This document shows positions 46,297-54,822 of a stretch of DNA of 64,000 nt, one piece after another. The first letter of the stretch is position 1; every line of letters starts with the position of its first letter. The translations under genes were made by a program, and so were the position numbers. Below the pieces are notes generated by a model. That model was given only the letters and a program-made list of their open reading frames with translations. It made no database searches and had not been told where the DNA came from. Source of the stretch: Labilithrix sp. (GTDB lineage: Bacteria > Myxococcota_A > Polyangia > Polyangiales > Polyangiaceae); contig JAHBWC010000004.1 of the NCBI GenBank assembly GCA_019637225.1, positions 1 to 64,000 on the forward strand. Reading direction: 5' to 3'.

Positions 46297-47888
46297 AGAA
46301 GGACGAAGAGACCCTCGAGACCTCCGCTGACGAGGCGGATCCTCCGCCGCCGTCCGGGCCGAGCGAGCCCGCCGCTGCCGCGCGATCGGACGCGGACGAG
46401 GGCGCCGACGAGGACGACAAGCCGGCCGGGGACGACGCGAAGGAAGAGCCTGCCGCGAAAGCGAAGGGCGGCGCGCGCGCGCTCGCGCGTGAGGCCGACG
46501 ACGGCGCGCGTGCGCGGCGCATCGCCGGTGCGGGTGACGGCGGCTCGAAGAAGCCGCAGCCGACGCCGCGGAAGATCCTCCGCACGGTCTACTGGGCCGT
46601 GTGGTTCATCCTGGTGCCCTTCGCGCTCGCGTGCGTCCTCGTCTGGGCGCTTACGCCCGCGAGCGGCATCGACCACGGCGGCGTGCTCGGCTGGATCGAA
46701 GAGAAGGTCCGCGATCAGCCCGTGCCGTTCGGCATCGTCACCTTCACGCTCTTCGAGATGGCGTTCTGGGCGGTCCGCCATCACTTGCCGCTGGCCTACC
46801 ACGCGCACCCGCCGCTCCGCGAGGGGCTGCCGAAGGGCATGCGCGGACCGTTCGAGAAGGCGCGCGGCCTGCTCGAGGAGGCGGAGAGCATCCTCGAGCG
46901 GAACAAGGACGCGGTCGTCCGCGAGCTCTCGTCGAAGGAGCGGGACCGGCTGCGCGCCGACCTCGACGCGCTCGAGCAGTCGATGGACCGCGAGCCGTTC
47001 GACGAGGACGCCTTCCTCGAGGCGCTCGTGAAGGCCGACGGCGAGGTCGACACGAAGCTCGGGCGCTGGCGCAAGAGCGAGGTGCGCGAGTACGCCGAGT
47101 CGATCCTCGTCGCGATCGCGGTCGCGATGGCATTGCGCGCGTTCGTCGTCGAGGCCTTCAAGATCCCGAGCGGGTCGATGATCCCGACGCTCCAGGTCGG
47201 CGACCACATCTTCGTGAACAAGTTCACGTACGGGCCGGCGATCCCCTGGACGCACTCGCGGCTCTGGTCGCACATGCCGCCGGAGCGCGGCGACGTGATC
47301 GTGTTCGCCTATCCGGAGCACCCGGAGCAGGACTTCATCAAGCGCGTCATCGCCGTTCCGGGCGACAAGCTCGAGGCGCGCGGCGGCCACCCGATCATCA
47401 ACGGCTGGGAGGTCCCGAGCTGCTCGGCCGGTACGTACACGTACACGGAGCAGCAGGACGGCATTCGCCACGAGGGCGAAATCTTCGTCGAGTTCCTCGA
47501 GGACGAGGCGTACCTCACGCTCTACGACAACCAGAGCCTGACCGCCGAGTATCAGGGCCCGTTCTACGTGAAGCCGAACGAGGTCTGGGTCATGGGCGAC
47601 AACCGCAACAACAGCCACGACTCGCGCATGTGGTTCGGCGGCACGGGCGGCGGCGTCCCGTTCGAGAACATCAAGGGCCGCGCGCTCTTCGTGTGGCTCA
47701 GCGTCTCCGAGACGATCGACTGGTCTCGCATGTTCGCGCCCGTCATGGGGCGTCCGCCCAGCCACGGCCCGTTCCCCGGAATGAACCCGGCGCTGAAGGC
47801 GCTCGAGACGCCGGTCGACAAATGCCTCCGCGAGCGGCCGCCGCTCGACAAGACGCGGCCTCCGCCGAGCGCGGGGACCATCCGTTGA
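46293..47888 (+). CDS. lepB: signal peptidase I with a long N-terminal extension
   Basis: 531 residues, about twice the usual length. Residues 1-90 are acidic and disordered; 97-121 and about 145-163 are membrane segments; 180-260 is a charged helical region. The S26 catalytic part begins near 265: a membrane helix, then IPSGSMIPTL with Ser295, DFIKRVIAVPGD with Lys350, and GDNRNNSHDSR. The Ser-Lys pair cuts signal peptides on the outer face of the inner membrane. GTG 46293 overlaps the stop of the lipoprotein gene upstream, and its TTGA end overlaps the next small lipoprotein. An extended form like this is unusual. Confidence 0.93.
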   Translation: MKKDEETLETSADEADPPPPSGPSEPAAAARSDADEGADEDDKPAGDDAKEEPAAKAKGGARALAREADDGARARRIAGAGDGGSKKPQPTPRKILRTVYWAVWFILVPFALACVLVWALTPASGIDHGGVLGWIEEKVRDQPVPFGIVTFTLFEMAFWAVRHHLPLAYHAHPPLREGLPKGMRGPFEKARGLLEEAESILERNKDAVVRELSSKERDRLRADLDALEQSMDREPFDEDAFLEALVKADGEVDTKLGRWRKSEVREYAESILVAIAVAMALRAFVVEAFKIPSGSMIPTLQVGDHIFVNKFTYGPAIPWTHSRLWSHMPPERGDVIVFAYPEHPEQDFIKRVIAVPGDKLEARGGHPIINGWEVPSCSAGTYTYTEQQDGIRHEGEIFVEFLEDEAYLTLYDNQSLTAEYQGPFYVKPNEVWVMGDNRNNSHDSRMWFGGTGGGVPFENIKGRALFVWLSVSETIDWSRMFAPVMGRPPSHGPFPGMNPALKALETPVDKCLRERPPLDKTRPPPSAGTIR

Positions 47889-48115
47889 GGCCCCTCCGCG
47901 ACGCCCTCCTCGCGGCGCTCTTCGCGCTCTTCACGTGCGCCGCGTGCAACGCCGCGCAGCGGGCCGCCCAGGAGGATCCGATGAAGTGCGAGCGCGATCC
48001 GAAGTGCGACAAGAAGCGCGGGCGCACCGCCGACTGCTCGATGCAGTGCAGCGACGATCCGGCCTGCGTCGAGCGCTGCGAGCAGGTCCAGGCGCCGAAC
48101 AAGCTCGGTCGCTGA
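47885..48115 (+). CDS. small Cys-rich lipoprotein, last gene of the lepB operon
   Basis: 76 residues from TTG 47885, overlapping the lepB stop (TTGA). A short signal (LLAALFALFTCAAC) is followed by a compact domain with evenly spaced Cys: KCERDPKCDKK, DCSMQCSDDPACVERCEQ. Seven Cys after the lipobox Cys suggest three disulfides plus one. No family recognised. Codon use fits the neighbours. The gene is followed by two hairpins that would end the operon. Confidence 0.7.
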   Translation: MRPLRDALLAALFALFTCAACNAAQRAAQEDPMKCERDPKCDKKRGRTADCSMQCSDDPACVERCEQVQAPNKLGR

Positions 48116-48123
48116 CGGCGGGA

Positions 48124-48160
48124 TCGCGCGCGCTTCCGCGCGCGACCCCGGACGCCGGGG
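48124..48160. terminator. two tandem hairpins between convergent lepB operon and aldehyde dehydrogenase gene
   Basis: Hairpin 1 (48124-48145): TCGCGCGCG, loop CTTC, CGCGCGCGA, a perfect 9-base stem. Hairpin 2 (48146-48160): CCCCGG, loop ACG, CCGGGG. No T-run. Position just after two converging genes suits a bidirectional terminator. Confidence 0.55.
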
Positions 48161-48164
48161 ACGA

Positions 48165-49547
48165 TCAGAGCGCGAGGCGGAAGTGGATCGCCTTCGGGCG
48201 GGTGAGCGCGTCGAAGCCGAGCGCGCTCAGCGTGACGCCGCGTCCCGAGTCCTTCACGCCGGTCCACGGGAGCGCCGGATCGAGCGCGTCGCACCGGTTC
48301 ATGTAGACCGTGCCGAACTCGAGGGCTCGCGCCATGCGCTCGGCGCGTTCGCGATCGCGCGTCCAGACGCTCGCGGTCAGGCCGAGGCGCGACGCGTTCA
48401 TCTTCTCGAGCGCCTCGTCGTCGGAGCTCACCGGGGCGATCGCCAGGATGGGACCGAACGACTCCTTCTGCATCAGGTCGGCCTCTTGCGGGACGCCGGT
48501 GAGTATCGTCGCCTCGAAGAAGCGCCCCTTGCCGCCGACCGACACGGCCTTGCCGCCGGCGACGAGCTTGGCGCCCTTCTGCGTGGCATCGGCGACGAGC
48601 GCCTCGAGCTCCTTCGGGTGCCACGGCTGCGCGATGGGGCCGAGCGTCGTCTTCTCGTCGGTCGGATCGCCCATCACGTAGGCGCGCACGAGCGGCTCGG
48701 CCGCGGCGACGAAGCGATCGTAGACCGAGCGGTGCACGTAGACGCGCTCGACGGCGCAGCAGCTCTGCCCCGCGTTGTAGATCGCGCCGTCGACGATGTT
48801 CTCGACGGTCTTTTCGACGTCGCAGTCCTCGGCCGCGTAGGCCGGATCGTTGCCGCCGAGCTCGAGCCCGACGTGCAGGAAGCGGTCCTTCGCGGCGGCC
48901 TGGATGCGGTGGCCGCCGTGGACCGAGCCGGTGAAGAGGACGTGATCGATGCGCGCGTCGGCGACGAGCCGCTCGGTGCGCTCGTAGTCCACGAAGATCG
49001 CGGCGACGGCGCGGGGCGCGCCGGCCTCGGCGAAGGCGCGCGCGAAGTGCTCGGCGCAGAGGGGCGTCCTCGGCGCGTGCTTCAGGACGACGGCGTTGCC
49101 AGCGAGCACGGCCGGGACGACCGCGTTGACGGCGGTGAGGAGCGGGTAGTTCCAGGCGGGGAGATCGAGCACGACGCCTATCGGCGTCTTCGCGATGCGG
49201 CGCTCGAAGCCGTCTTTCGGCGGGAGCACGATGTCGGCGAGCGACTCCTTCGCGATCTCCTGCATGTGGCGCCAGCGGCCGGCGGTGCCGCCGACCTCGC
49301 CGCGCGCCTGTGACAGAGGCTTGCCCATCTGCCGCGTGATGTCGGCGGCGATCTCGTCGGCGCGCGCCTCGAGCTTCGCGAGCGCGCGGTCACAGAGCGC
49401 GATGCGCTCCTCGATGCCGAGACGCGCGAGGTCGTTCGCGGCCTCGCGCGCGCCTTCGAGGACGCGCGTGAGCGCGGCGTCGTCGGTCGTCTCCACGGTG
49501 CAGGCGGTCTCGCCGGTGTACGGGTTGTCGACGGTGTGCGTGGTCAT
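48165..49547 (-). CDS. NAD(P)-dependent aldehyde dehydrogenase
   Basis: 460 residues from ATG 49547. ALDH signatures: LDLPAWNYPLLTAVNAVVPAVLAGN, LFTGSVHGGHRI, catalytic Glu in LELGGNDP and Cys in NAGQSCCAVERVYV, then EATILTGVP, QKESFGPI and the C-terminal WTGVKDSGRGVTLSALGFDALT. It oxidises an aldehyde to the acid. The sequence is like the succinate-semialdehyde or general acyl-aldehyde type, but the substrate is open. A mutation in the usual GSxxxG (GSVHGG) is not unusual. Confidence 0.92.
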   Translation of the reverse strand: MTTHTVDNPYTGETACTVETTDDAALTRVLEGAREAANDLARLGIEERIALCDRALAKLEARADEIAADITRQMGKPLSQARGEVGGTAGRWRHMQEIAKESLADIVLPPKDGFERRIAKTPIGVVLDLPAWNYPLLTAVNAVVPAVLAGNAVVLKHAPRTPLCAEHFARAFAEAGAPRAVAAIFVDYERTERLVADARIDHVLFTGSVHGGHRIQAAAKDRFLHVGLELGGNDPAYAAEDCDVEKTVENIVDGAIYNAGQSCCAVERVYVHRSVYDRFVAAAEPLVRAYVMGDPTDEKTTLGPIAQPWHPKELEALVADATQKGAKLVAGGKAVSVGGKGRFFEATILTGVPQEADLMQKESFGPILAIAPVSSDDEALEKMNASRLGLTASVWTRDRERAERMARALEFGTVYMNRCDALDPALPWTGVKDSGRGVTLSALGFDALTRPKAIHFRLAL

Positions 49548-49687
49548 GTTTGGCGGCCAGCATAGCGCCGCTCGCGGCGCGCTGCGCGTCGCTGCGAGCG
49601 GCGGCGCGTAGGGCGTCCGAGGAGGCACCCCCGACGTCGGACGTGGCATTTTGGCCTGGAGGACGGAGGTGTAGAGTCGAGCGCGAG

Positions 49688-50503
49688 ATGGACCTCACCC
49701 GCGTCGACGCGCTGCCGCTCTTTTCCGACCTCAACGCCGGGCTCGTCGAGCTGCTGTCGAGCCTGTCTGCCGAGGAGTGGCGGCGCCCGACCGTGCATCG
49801 CGATCGCGACGTGAAGGACCTCGCGTCGCACTTGCTCGATACGGCGCTGAGGCGACTGGCGCTGCAGCGCGACGGTTGGTCCGCATCAGGACCGGAGTCG
49901 TTCGACTGGGACGGCCTCGTGACCTTCATCCAGCGCACGAACCGCGAGTGGATGGACGCCACGCGCCGGCTCAGTCCCCGCATTCTCGTCGACCTGATTC
50001 GCCGTACGGACGAGGAGCTCCTCGAGCTGCTCGGGTCGCTTCCGCCGCTCGGACGCGCGATCTTCCCCGTCGCGTGGGCGGGCGAAGCCGAGTCCGCCAA
50101 CTGGTTCGACGTCGCGCGCGAGTACACCGAAAGATGGCATCACCAGCAGCAGATCCGCGACGCGGTCGGCCGGCCGGGATGCTCGGAGGCGCGCTTTCGG
50201 AGACCCGTGATCGCGACGTTCGCGCGAGGCCTGCCACACGCCTATCGAGACGTCGACGTTTCGCCTGGGACCGCGGTCGCCGTCGAGGTCGACGGGGACC
50301 GCTGGACGCTCGTGCGAGGCGAGGCGCGATGGGCGCTCGCGCCGTCCGATCGTGTCGAGGCGACGGTCGCGCTGTCGGGTGACGATGCCTGGCGTCTCTG
50401 GACGAAGGGCCTGTCCGCGGACGACGCGCGGACACGCGCACGAACGTCAGGGCCCGAGGCCCTGATCGCCCCTGCGTTCTCGTTCGTCGCCATCATGGCG
50501 TAG
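49688..50503 (+). CDS. DinB / maleylpyruvate-isomerase-N-like protein
   Basis: 271 residues from ATG 49688. The N-terminal four-helix bundle shows the DinB/MDMPI pattern: LSSLSAEEWRRPTVHRDRDVKDLASHLLDTALRRL (first His pair) and YTERWHHQQQIRDAVG (metal-type HHxxxxR). The C-terminal part (VEVDGDRWTLVRG, VEATVALSGDDAWRLWT) is an SCP2-like fold often found with it. Members are metal-dependent and use thiols such as mycothiol; the role is unknown. Its last 57 bases overlap the 3' end of the anti-sigma-like gene on the opposite strand. Confidence 0.8.
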   Translation: MDLTRVDALPLFSDLNAGLVELLSSLSAEEWRRPTVHRDRDVKDLASHLLDTALRRLALQRDGWSASGPESFDWDGLVTFIQRTNREWMDATRRLSPRILVDLIRRTDEELLELLGSLPPLGRAIFPVAWAGEAESANWFDVAREYTERWHHQQQIRDAVGRPGCSEARFRRPVIATFARGLPHAYRDVDVSPGTAVAVEVDGDRWTLVRGEARWALAPSDRVEATVALSGDDAWRLWTKGLSADDARTRARTSGPEALIAPAFSFVAIMA

Positions 50504-51154
50504 CGGCCTCGGGTCCTCGAACGACGCGAGCACGACCCGCCAGCTCTCCAGCGCCGAACGCGTCTGCTTCACGAGACGGGCACATCGGTAGAACGCGAGG
50601 CCGAACACGACGATCGCAGCCGTGACCGAGACACCGAGGCGCCATGGCTCGGCGGCGAACTTTTCGCTCTTCGACGAGACGAAGATCGGCAGCCAGACCC
50701 AGAAGCCCGTCGTCAAGAGCGCGAGCGAAGCGAGCCCCGCGCGAGCGACGCGATGGCGAGCGCGGTTGCGCTGCATCGCCGCGGCGACGTGGTCGGCGAC
50801 CGAGGTCCCCCGGTTCTTCGAGACGCCGACGCGGAGGTACACGAAGAAGGAGAACAGCGCGAACAGCGTCGGCAACACGAACGCCGCGAACCCCGTGAAG
50901 AGCGGGGACCTCATGCGGACGACCAGGCCGAGGAACACCGCCGCGGCAAACGCGAGACCGCCGATCTGTGTTGCCCACTCCCATCGTTCCTTCCGCGCGT
51001 CGCCCTCGGCACGCGCGACGATCGACTCGGAAGACGCCTCGTCGAGGCCGCCCGCGGTGGCGCGAAAGTCGCTCGCCCACTCTGCGAGATCGACCGGCGT
51101 CGCGTCTTCCGCTGCGCGCCCCGTGGGCTCACGATCTTCGGGCTCACGAACCAT
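50447..51154 (-). CDS. membrane partner (probable anti-sigma factor) of the ECF sigma factor
   Basis: 235 residues from ATG 51154, which overlaps the sigma-factor gene by 11 bases. The first 75 residues are soluble (DLAEWASDFRATAGGLDEASSE), then four hydrophobic segments (IGGLAFAAAVFLGLVV, FTGFAAFVLPTLFALFSFFVYL, LASLALLTTGFWVWLPIF, LGVSVTAAIVVFGLAFYR), and a charged end. Gene pairing and topology suggest an anti-sigma factor or membrane sensor. The zinc motif HxxxCxxC of classic anti-sigma factors is absent. Identification is therefore by context only. Confidence 0.7.
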   Translation of the reverse strand: MVREPEDREPTGRAAEDATPVDLAEWASDFRATAGGLDEASSESIVARAEGDARKERWEWATQIGGLAFAAAVFLGLVVRMRSPLFTGFAAFVLPTLFALFSFFVYLRVGVSKNRGTSVADHVAAAMQRNRARHRVARAGLASLALLTTGFWVWLPIFVSSKSEKFAAEPWRLGVSVTAAIVVFGLAFYRCARLVKQTRSALESWRVVLASFEDPRPLRHDGDERERRGDQGLGP

Positions 51155-51701
51155 GGCGCTTCTCCTGCTTCTGCAGCTTCTCGCGGAGGTCGGCGCGGGC
51201 GCGACTGAGGCGCACCGCGACGCTGTTGGCGCTCGTGCCGAGGACCTCCGCGATCTCGTCGTGCGGAAGGCCTTCGAGGGAGAGCGTGAGCACGGCGCGC
51301 GAACCGACCGGAAGCTCGCCGATCGCTCTCCAGAGGGCCTCGCGACGCCGCGCGGCGTCGATCGCCGCGTCGGCGGTGGGCCGCGGATCGATGACTTGCT
51401 GCGCTTCATCGAGCGGCCCGACGTTCTCGCGGGTGCGCCGCGCCTCGAGATGCGAGATCCCGCGGTTGTGCGCGATGCGGTAGGCAAACGTCCGCTCGGA
51501 GCACTCGCCGCGAAAGCTTGGAAGCGCGCGCCAGAGCGCCACCGCGATCTCCTGAGCGAGATCGCCGGCGTCCGCCGAGCTTCCCGCGTAGACGCGTGCG
51601 ACGCGGCCGAGGCCCTGCCCGTGCGCGGACAGGAGCCTCTCGAACAACGCGTGGAGCACTGCGTCGTGGGCCATCGTCGAAGTGGCGGTGTCCGCCTGCA
51701 T
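51144..51701 (-). CDS. ECF RNA polymerase sigma factor
   Basis: 185 residues from ATG 51701. Region 2 (about 15-90): DAGDLAQEIAVALWRALPSFRGE, TFAYRIAHNRGISHLEARR. Region 4 (about 120-178): ALWRAIGELPVGSRAVLTLSLEGLPHDEIAEVLGTSANSVAVRLSRAR. Length and lack of regions 1 and 3 mark it as group 4 (ECF). It should redirect RNA polymerase to a small stress regulon, often including its own operon. Upstream (51721-51745) is an unusually A/T-rich stretch (AACCTTAACCAATT on the plus strand) that could hold its autoregulated promoter. Confidence 0.93.
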   Translation of the reverse strand: MQADTATSTMAHDAVLHALFERLLSAHGQGLGRVARVYAGSSADAGDLAQEIAVALWRALPSFRGECSERTFAYRIAHNRGISHLEARRTRENVGPLDEAQQVIDPRPTADAAIDAARRREALWRAIGELPVGSRAVLTLSLEGLPHDEIAEVLGTSANSVAVRLSRARADLREKLQKQEKRHGS

Positions 51702-51843
51702 GACGGGGTAGTCCGCCGGCCGAAGAAAACCTTAACCAATTCGATGCGCCCGCGCGCGTCCAGCCGGGGAGATCGAGCGCTCGCCGTGATCTCAGGACAA
51801 GTCGACGGGAGTTGCGTCGTCCGCGCCGTGGTAGGAACGAGCC

Positions 51844-52239
51844 ATGGTCGGTCTCTTCCACGCGCACTCCGGTCTTCGATTCCTGATCCTGCTCCTCGGC
51901 GTCCTGAACGTCGCTGTGCTCGGGCTGAGCCTCGCGCAGAAAAAGCCGTTCGGGAAGGTGCACCGGATCCTCGGGGCGGCCTTCGCCGGTGCGCTCCACC
52001 TCCAGGTGGTCATCGGCGCGACGATGGTGGCGCTCGGTCGCTACTATCCGGCGCTCGTCGGACACATCGTGATGATGGTCCTCGCCGCGGCCGCAGCTCA
52101 AGTGACGAGCTCGATCAACCGGAGGCGCGCCGAGCCGACCTTGACGTTGCCGCTCGTCGGGGTCGGTCTCGCGCTGCTCTTGATCTACGGCGGCGTGATG
52201 GCCATCGGTCGCGGGCTCTTCACCGTCTCCGCCTTCTGA
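51844..52239 (+). CDS. small membrane protein of unknown function
   Basis: 131 residues, four predicted membrane helices (FLILLLGVLNVAVLGLSLA, HRILGAAFAGALHLQVVIGATMV, LVGHIVMMVLAAAAAQV, LPLVGVGLALLLIYGGVM). The start HAHSGLRFLI and two further membrane-embedded His (in LHLQVV and VGHIV) could hold a heme or metal, as in small cytochrome-b-like proteins, but this is a guess. Divergent from the sigma factor gene, so it could belong to its regulon. Confidence 0.65.
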   Translation: MVGLFHAHSGLRFLILLLGVLNVAVLGLSLAQKKPFGKVHRILGAAFAGALHLQVVIGATMVALGRYYPALVGHIVMMVLAAAAAQVTSSINRRRAEPTLTLPLVGVGLALLLIYGGVMAIGRGLFTVSAF

Positions 52240-52257
52240 CCTCCCCGCAGGCGGGCG

Positions 52258-52959
52258 TCAGGCCGTCGTAGCCGGGACTTCGCGCACGGCGAGCTCGCGC
52301 GTCGGGCGCGTCGTGAACCGGCGGAGGAGCCGCTTCGTGCCGATCGAGCCGAGCGCGCCGACGGCGAAGACCACGGGCGCGGCGGCGCCGCCCGTCAGCG
52401 CCACGAGACCGGCGCCGACGAGGACGCCGGCCCCCGTCGCGACCGCTCCCGTGGCAGCTTCCTTCGCGACGTATTTCATCGCGCTCGCTCGGTCCATCGC
52501 GCCGTCGCGGACGGCGACGACGGCCTCCACGCTGGCGACCGCGCCGTCGATGACGAGTCCGATGCCCGCGGCCTTGCCGGCGCCCTTCAAGATCTCCGCG
52601 CCTGCCGCGCGCGCCGCCAGCGGCGCGGCCGACCGCGCGGCCTTGCCCGCGCTGGCGAGCATGCCGATCGGGCGCTTCGCCAGCATCGTCGCCGGACCGA
52701 GGAGCGGTCCGGCCGCGAACGCGAGCGCGCTCTCGGCGCCGCGCTCGGCGGCGCTGCGGAGGACGTTCTTCGTGCCCTCGTCGAGGACGAGCCGCCCGCC
52801 GGCCTCGAAGAGGGCGACCGACGACGCGATCACGCGCGCCGCGCCGCCGCCCGCGACCACGGCGCGGAGGGCGTCGCCGAGCTTGCGCGGCTCGTGACGA
52901 GCCGCCGCCGCCGCCGCGGCCACCACGTCGTTCGCGTCGTCCCGCGGGTTCGTGGACAT
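52258..52959 (-). CDS. Ala/Gly-rich hydrophobic protein of unknown function
   Basis: 233 residues from ATG 52959. No signal peptide. Long Ala-rich stretches alternate with Gly-zipper-like segments (GAGVLVGAGLVALTGGAAAPVVFAVGALGS), with a central GKAAGIGLVIDGAVASVEAVVAV. The layout resembles small membrane-inserting or glycine-zipper proteins rather than an enzyme. An acidic D/E-poor, Arg-ended tail (RLLRRFTTRPTREL) closes it. I do not recognise the family. Confidence 0.55.
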   Translation of the reverse strand: MSTNPRDDANDVVAAAAAAARHEPRKLGDALRAVVAGGGAARVIASSVALFEAGGRLVLDEGTKNVLRSAAERGAESALAFAAGPLLGPATMLAKRPIGMLASAGKAARSAAPLAARAAGAEILKGAGKAAGIGLVIDGAVASVEAVVAVRDGAMDRASAMKYVAKEAATGAVATGAGVLVGAGLVALTGGAAAPVVFAVGALGSIGTKRLLRRFTTRPTRELAVREVPATTA

Positions 52960-53049
52960 CGTTAAGTCGTAGCGCGCCTCAGCGCTTTCCGCGAGCGCTG
53001 TCGCAGCTTCGTCGACGCGCGGCTCACCGCGCGTGCGCGGGGGGGGCGA

Positions 53050-54591
53050 TCAGTAGATGCCCGGGAAGAGGACCCAGGGCGTCTTCTTCTTGTACTCGCG
53101 GTACTCGGGATCCATTCCGAGGTGGCGCTCTTCGGTCCACGCGCGCAGCGCATAGACGCCGCAGAGGAGCGTCAGGAAGAACGCCTTCGTCAGCGTCATC
53201 GTGGGGATGTGCTCGAGCCACCAGGCGCTGCACTTGCACAGGTACGCGGGGTGGCGCACGTAGCGGTATGGGCCGCGCGAGACGATCCCCCGGTTCGTGA
53301 GGTTCGAGAACTTGAAGCCGAACGAGACCGTCGCGGCGGCGTAGATCGCGAACAAGAAGACGACGGCGCCGCGGAGCGCGAGGTGGCCGGACTCGCTGGT
53401 GATGAGCTGCGGCCCGTTCTCGAGCGGGAGGTAGGTGCCGAGGACGTTGTTGTACGGCGGGTAGCACGCGAGGCAGACGAGCCAGCCGAACGCGGTCGGC
53501 TCCACGCTTCGCGTCTTGTTGCCGAGCCAGCGGCTCTCCGAAGCGTAGCCGAAGAGCGCCCAGCCGCAGTCGATCGCGAAGATGATGTCGTACGAGATGC
53601 CGAGGCCCCAGCTCACGTCGGCGCGTGTCCAGGTCCACGGCTGGACGAGCCCGGCGAGGTCCTGGAGCGAGGGGACCAGATCGGCGATCCGGACGCCGAC
53701 GTGGCTCCACCACATCGAGATCGCGGCGCCGATGCCGCCGTCGTTCGGGACCTTGAAGTCCATCGGCGGAAGGTGCTTGTGGTTGAGCCACGCGCGCGAG
53801 ATGCCGTTGAGATGACCGACGACGAACCCGGTCATCAGCGGCGTGAAGAACGCCTTCACGCAGATCGCGAGGAGCGTGGTCCGGATGCGGCGGTTGCGAA
53901 CCAGGCGCCACACCCGCCGCGGCCGGAGGCAGCGCACCAGGAGGAGGACGGCGAGAAGCCCGCTCAGGTAGATCCCGACGCTGACGTAGGCGCCGTGATA
54001 GACGCTGTCCTTCGCGGTCAGCGAGCGCGCGGCTCCGAGCGTCGCCGCGGCGCCGGCGAAGGTCGCGACCGCGTACCACTGCGCGCGAGGCAGGACGTCC
54101 TCGAACGCCGCCTTCCCGAGCGCCACGAGGTGGAGCCCGCTGTCGCGCATCGTGTAGCGCTGCTCGGAGAACTTCTCGAGCGTCGCCTTGACGTAGGAGA
54201 GGCCGAAGACGAGCCAGAGGACGAACGCCGGCGGGAAGATCGTCTTGAACGGCGTGAACTGCTGGCCCTTGTAATACGGGTGGTAGCTGTAGAGGACGAG
54301 CAGCGCCGCCAGCACGACGGTGATCGCCGTCCAGCGGTAGGTCGCGCGCTGCCAGATCGTCGTCGGCTTGGTGGCGACGCGCGTGCCTGGAGCCCCGCCG
54401 CGGTAGGGCGTCTCGCCGCGCGCGGGCGAAGGGGCCGAGGCCGCCTCGTCCGCGCTCTCCGCCGCGTCGCCCTCCGCGGTCGCCTCCGGCGGCGAGGTCT
54501 CTTCGTCGTCGCCGGCGCCGCGCGAGAGGCCGTCGACGCGCGCGGCCTTCTCGGTCTTGGTCACGCCCTTCTTCGATTTCGACGCGCTCAT
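53050..54591 (-). CDS. ICMT/PEMT-family membrane methyltransferase, large form
   Basis: 513 residues from ATG 54591. A disordered Ala/Glu N-terminus (1-75) is followed by about nine membrane helices. The C-terminal catalytic part has the isoprenylcysteine-carboxylmethyltransferase signature: RGPYRYVRHPAYLCKC (S-adenosylmethionine-binding RHPxY) and RAWTEERHL, ending in EYREYKKKTPWVLFPGIY. Most members have 180-250 residues, so the first half is extra. The PWVLFPGIY end recalls sterol C14-reductases, a fold relative, so a lipid or sterol substrate is possible. I cannot tell whether it methylates protein, lipid or neither. Confidence 0.75.
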   Translation of the reverse strand: MSASKSKKGVTKTEKAARVDGLSRGAGDDEETSPPEATAEGDAAESADEAASAPSPARGETPYRGGAPGTRVATKPTTIWQRATYRWTAITVVLAALLVLYSYHPYYKGQQFTPFKTIFPPAFVLWLVFGLSYVKATLEKFSEQRYTMRDSGLHLVALGKAAFEDVLPRAQWYAVATFAGAAATLGAARSLTAKDSVYHGAYVSVGIYLSGLLAVLLLVRCLRPRRVWRLVRNRRIRTTLLAICVKAFFTPLMTGFVVGHLNGISRAWLNHKHLPPMDFKVPNDGGIGAAISMWWSHVGVRIADLVPSLQDLAGLVQPWTWTRADVSWGLGISYDIIFAIDCGWALFGYASESRWLGNKTRSVEPTAFGWLVCLACYPPYNNVLGTYLPLENGPQLITSESGHLALRGAVVFLFAIYAAATVSFGFKFSNLTNRGIVSRGPYRYVRHPAYLCKCSAWWLEHIPTMTLTKAFFLTLLCGVYALRAWTEERHLGMDPEYREYKKKTPWVLFPGIY

Positions 54592-54822
54592 GCGCCGCGT
54601 CCCTCACGGGCGCGCGCCGTCCGCGCGCCGCCTTCCTCGCCGCTCACGCCTCTCGTGCGGACGGCGGTCGGGTTGCCCTGCACGCAGGCGGTCCGCGGCG
54701 CGACCATCCCCCCCTTGATACCGCCAATCGTGGGACCGCGCAGCTACTTCATCGCGGGATCTTGGCCGCGTCTCGCGGCGGGTGCACGGCGCCCGAGCTC
54801 GGCCTTGGCGTACGTGCGTGCG

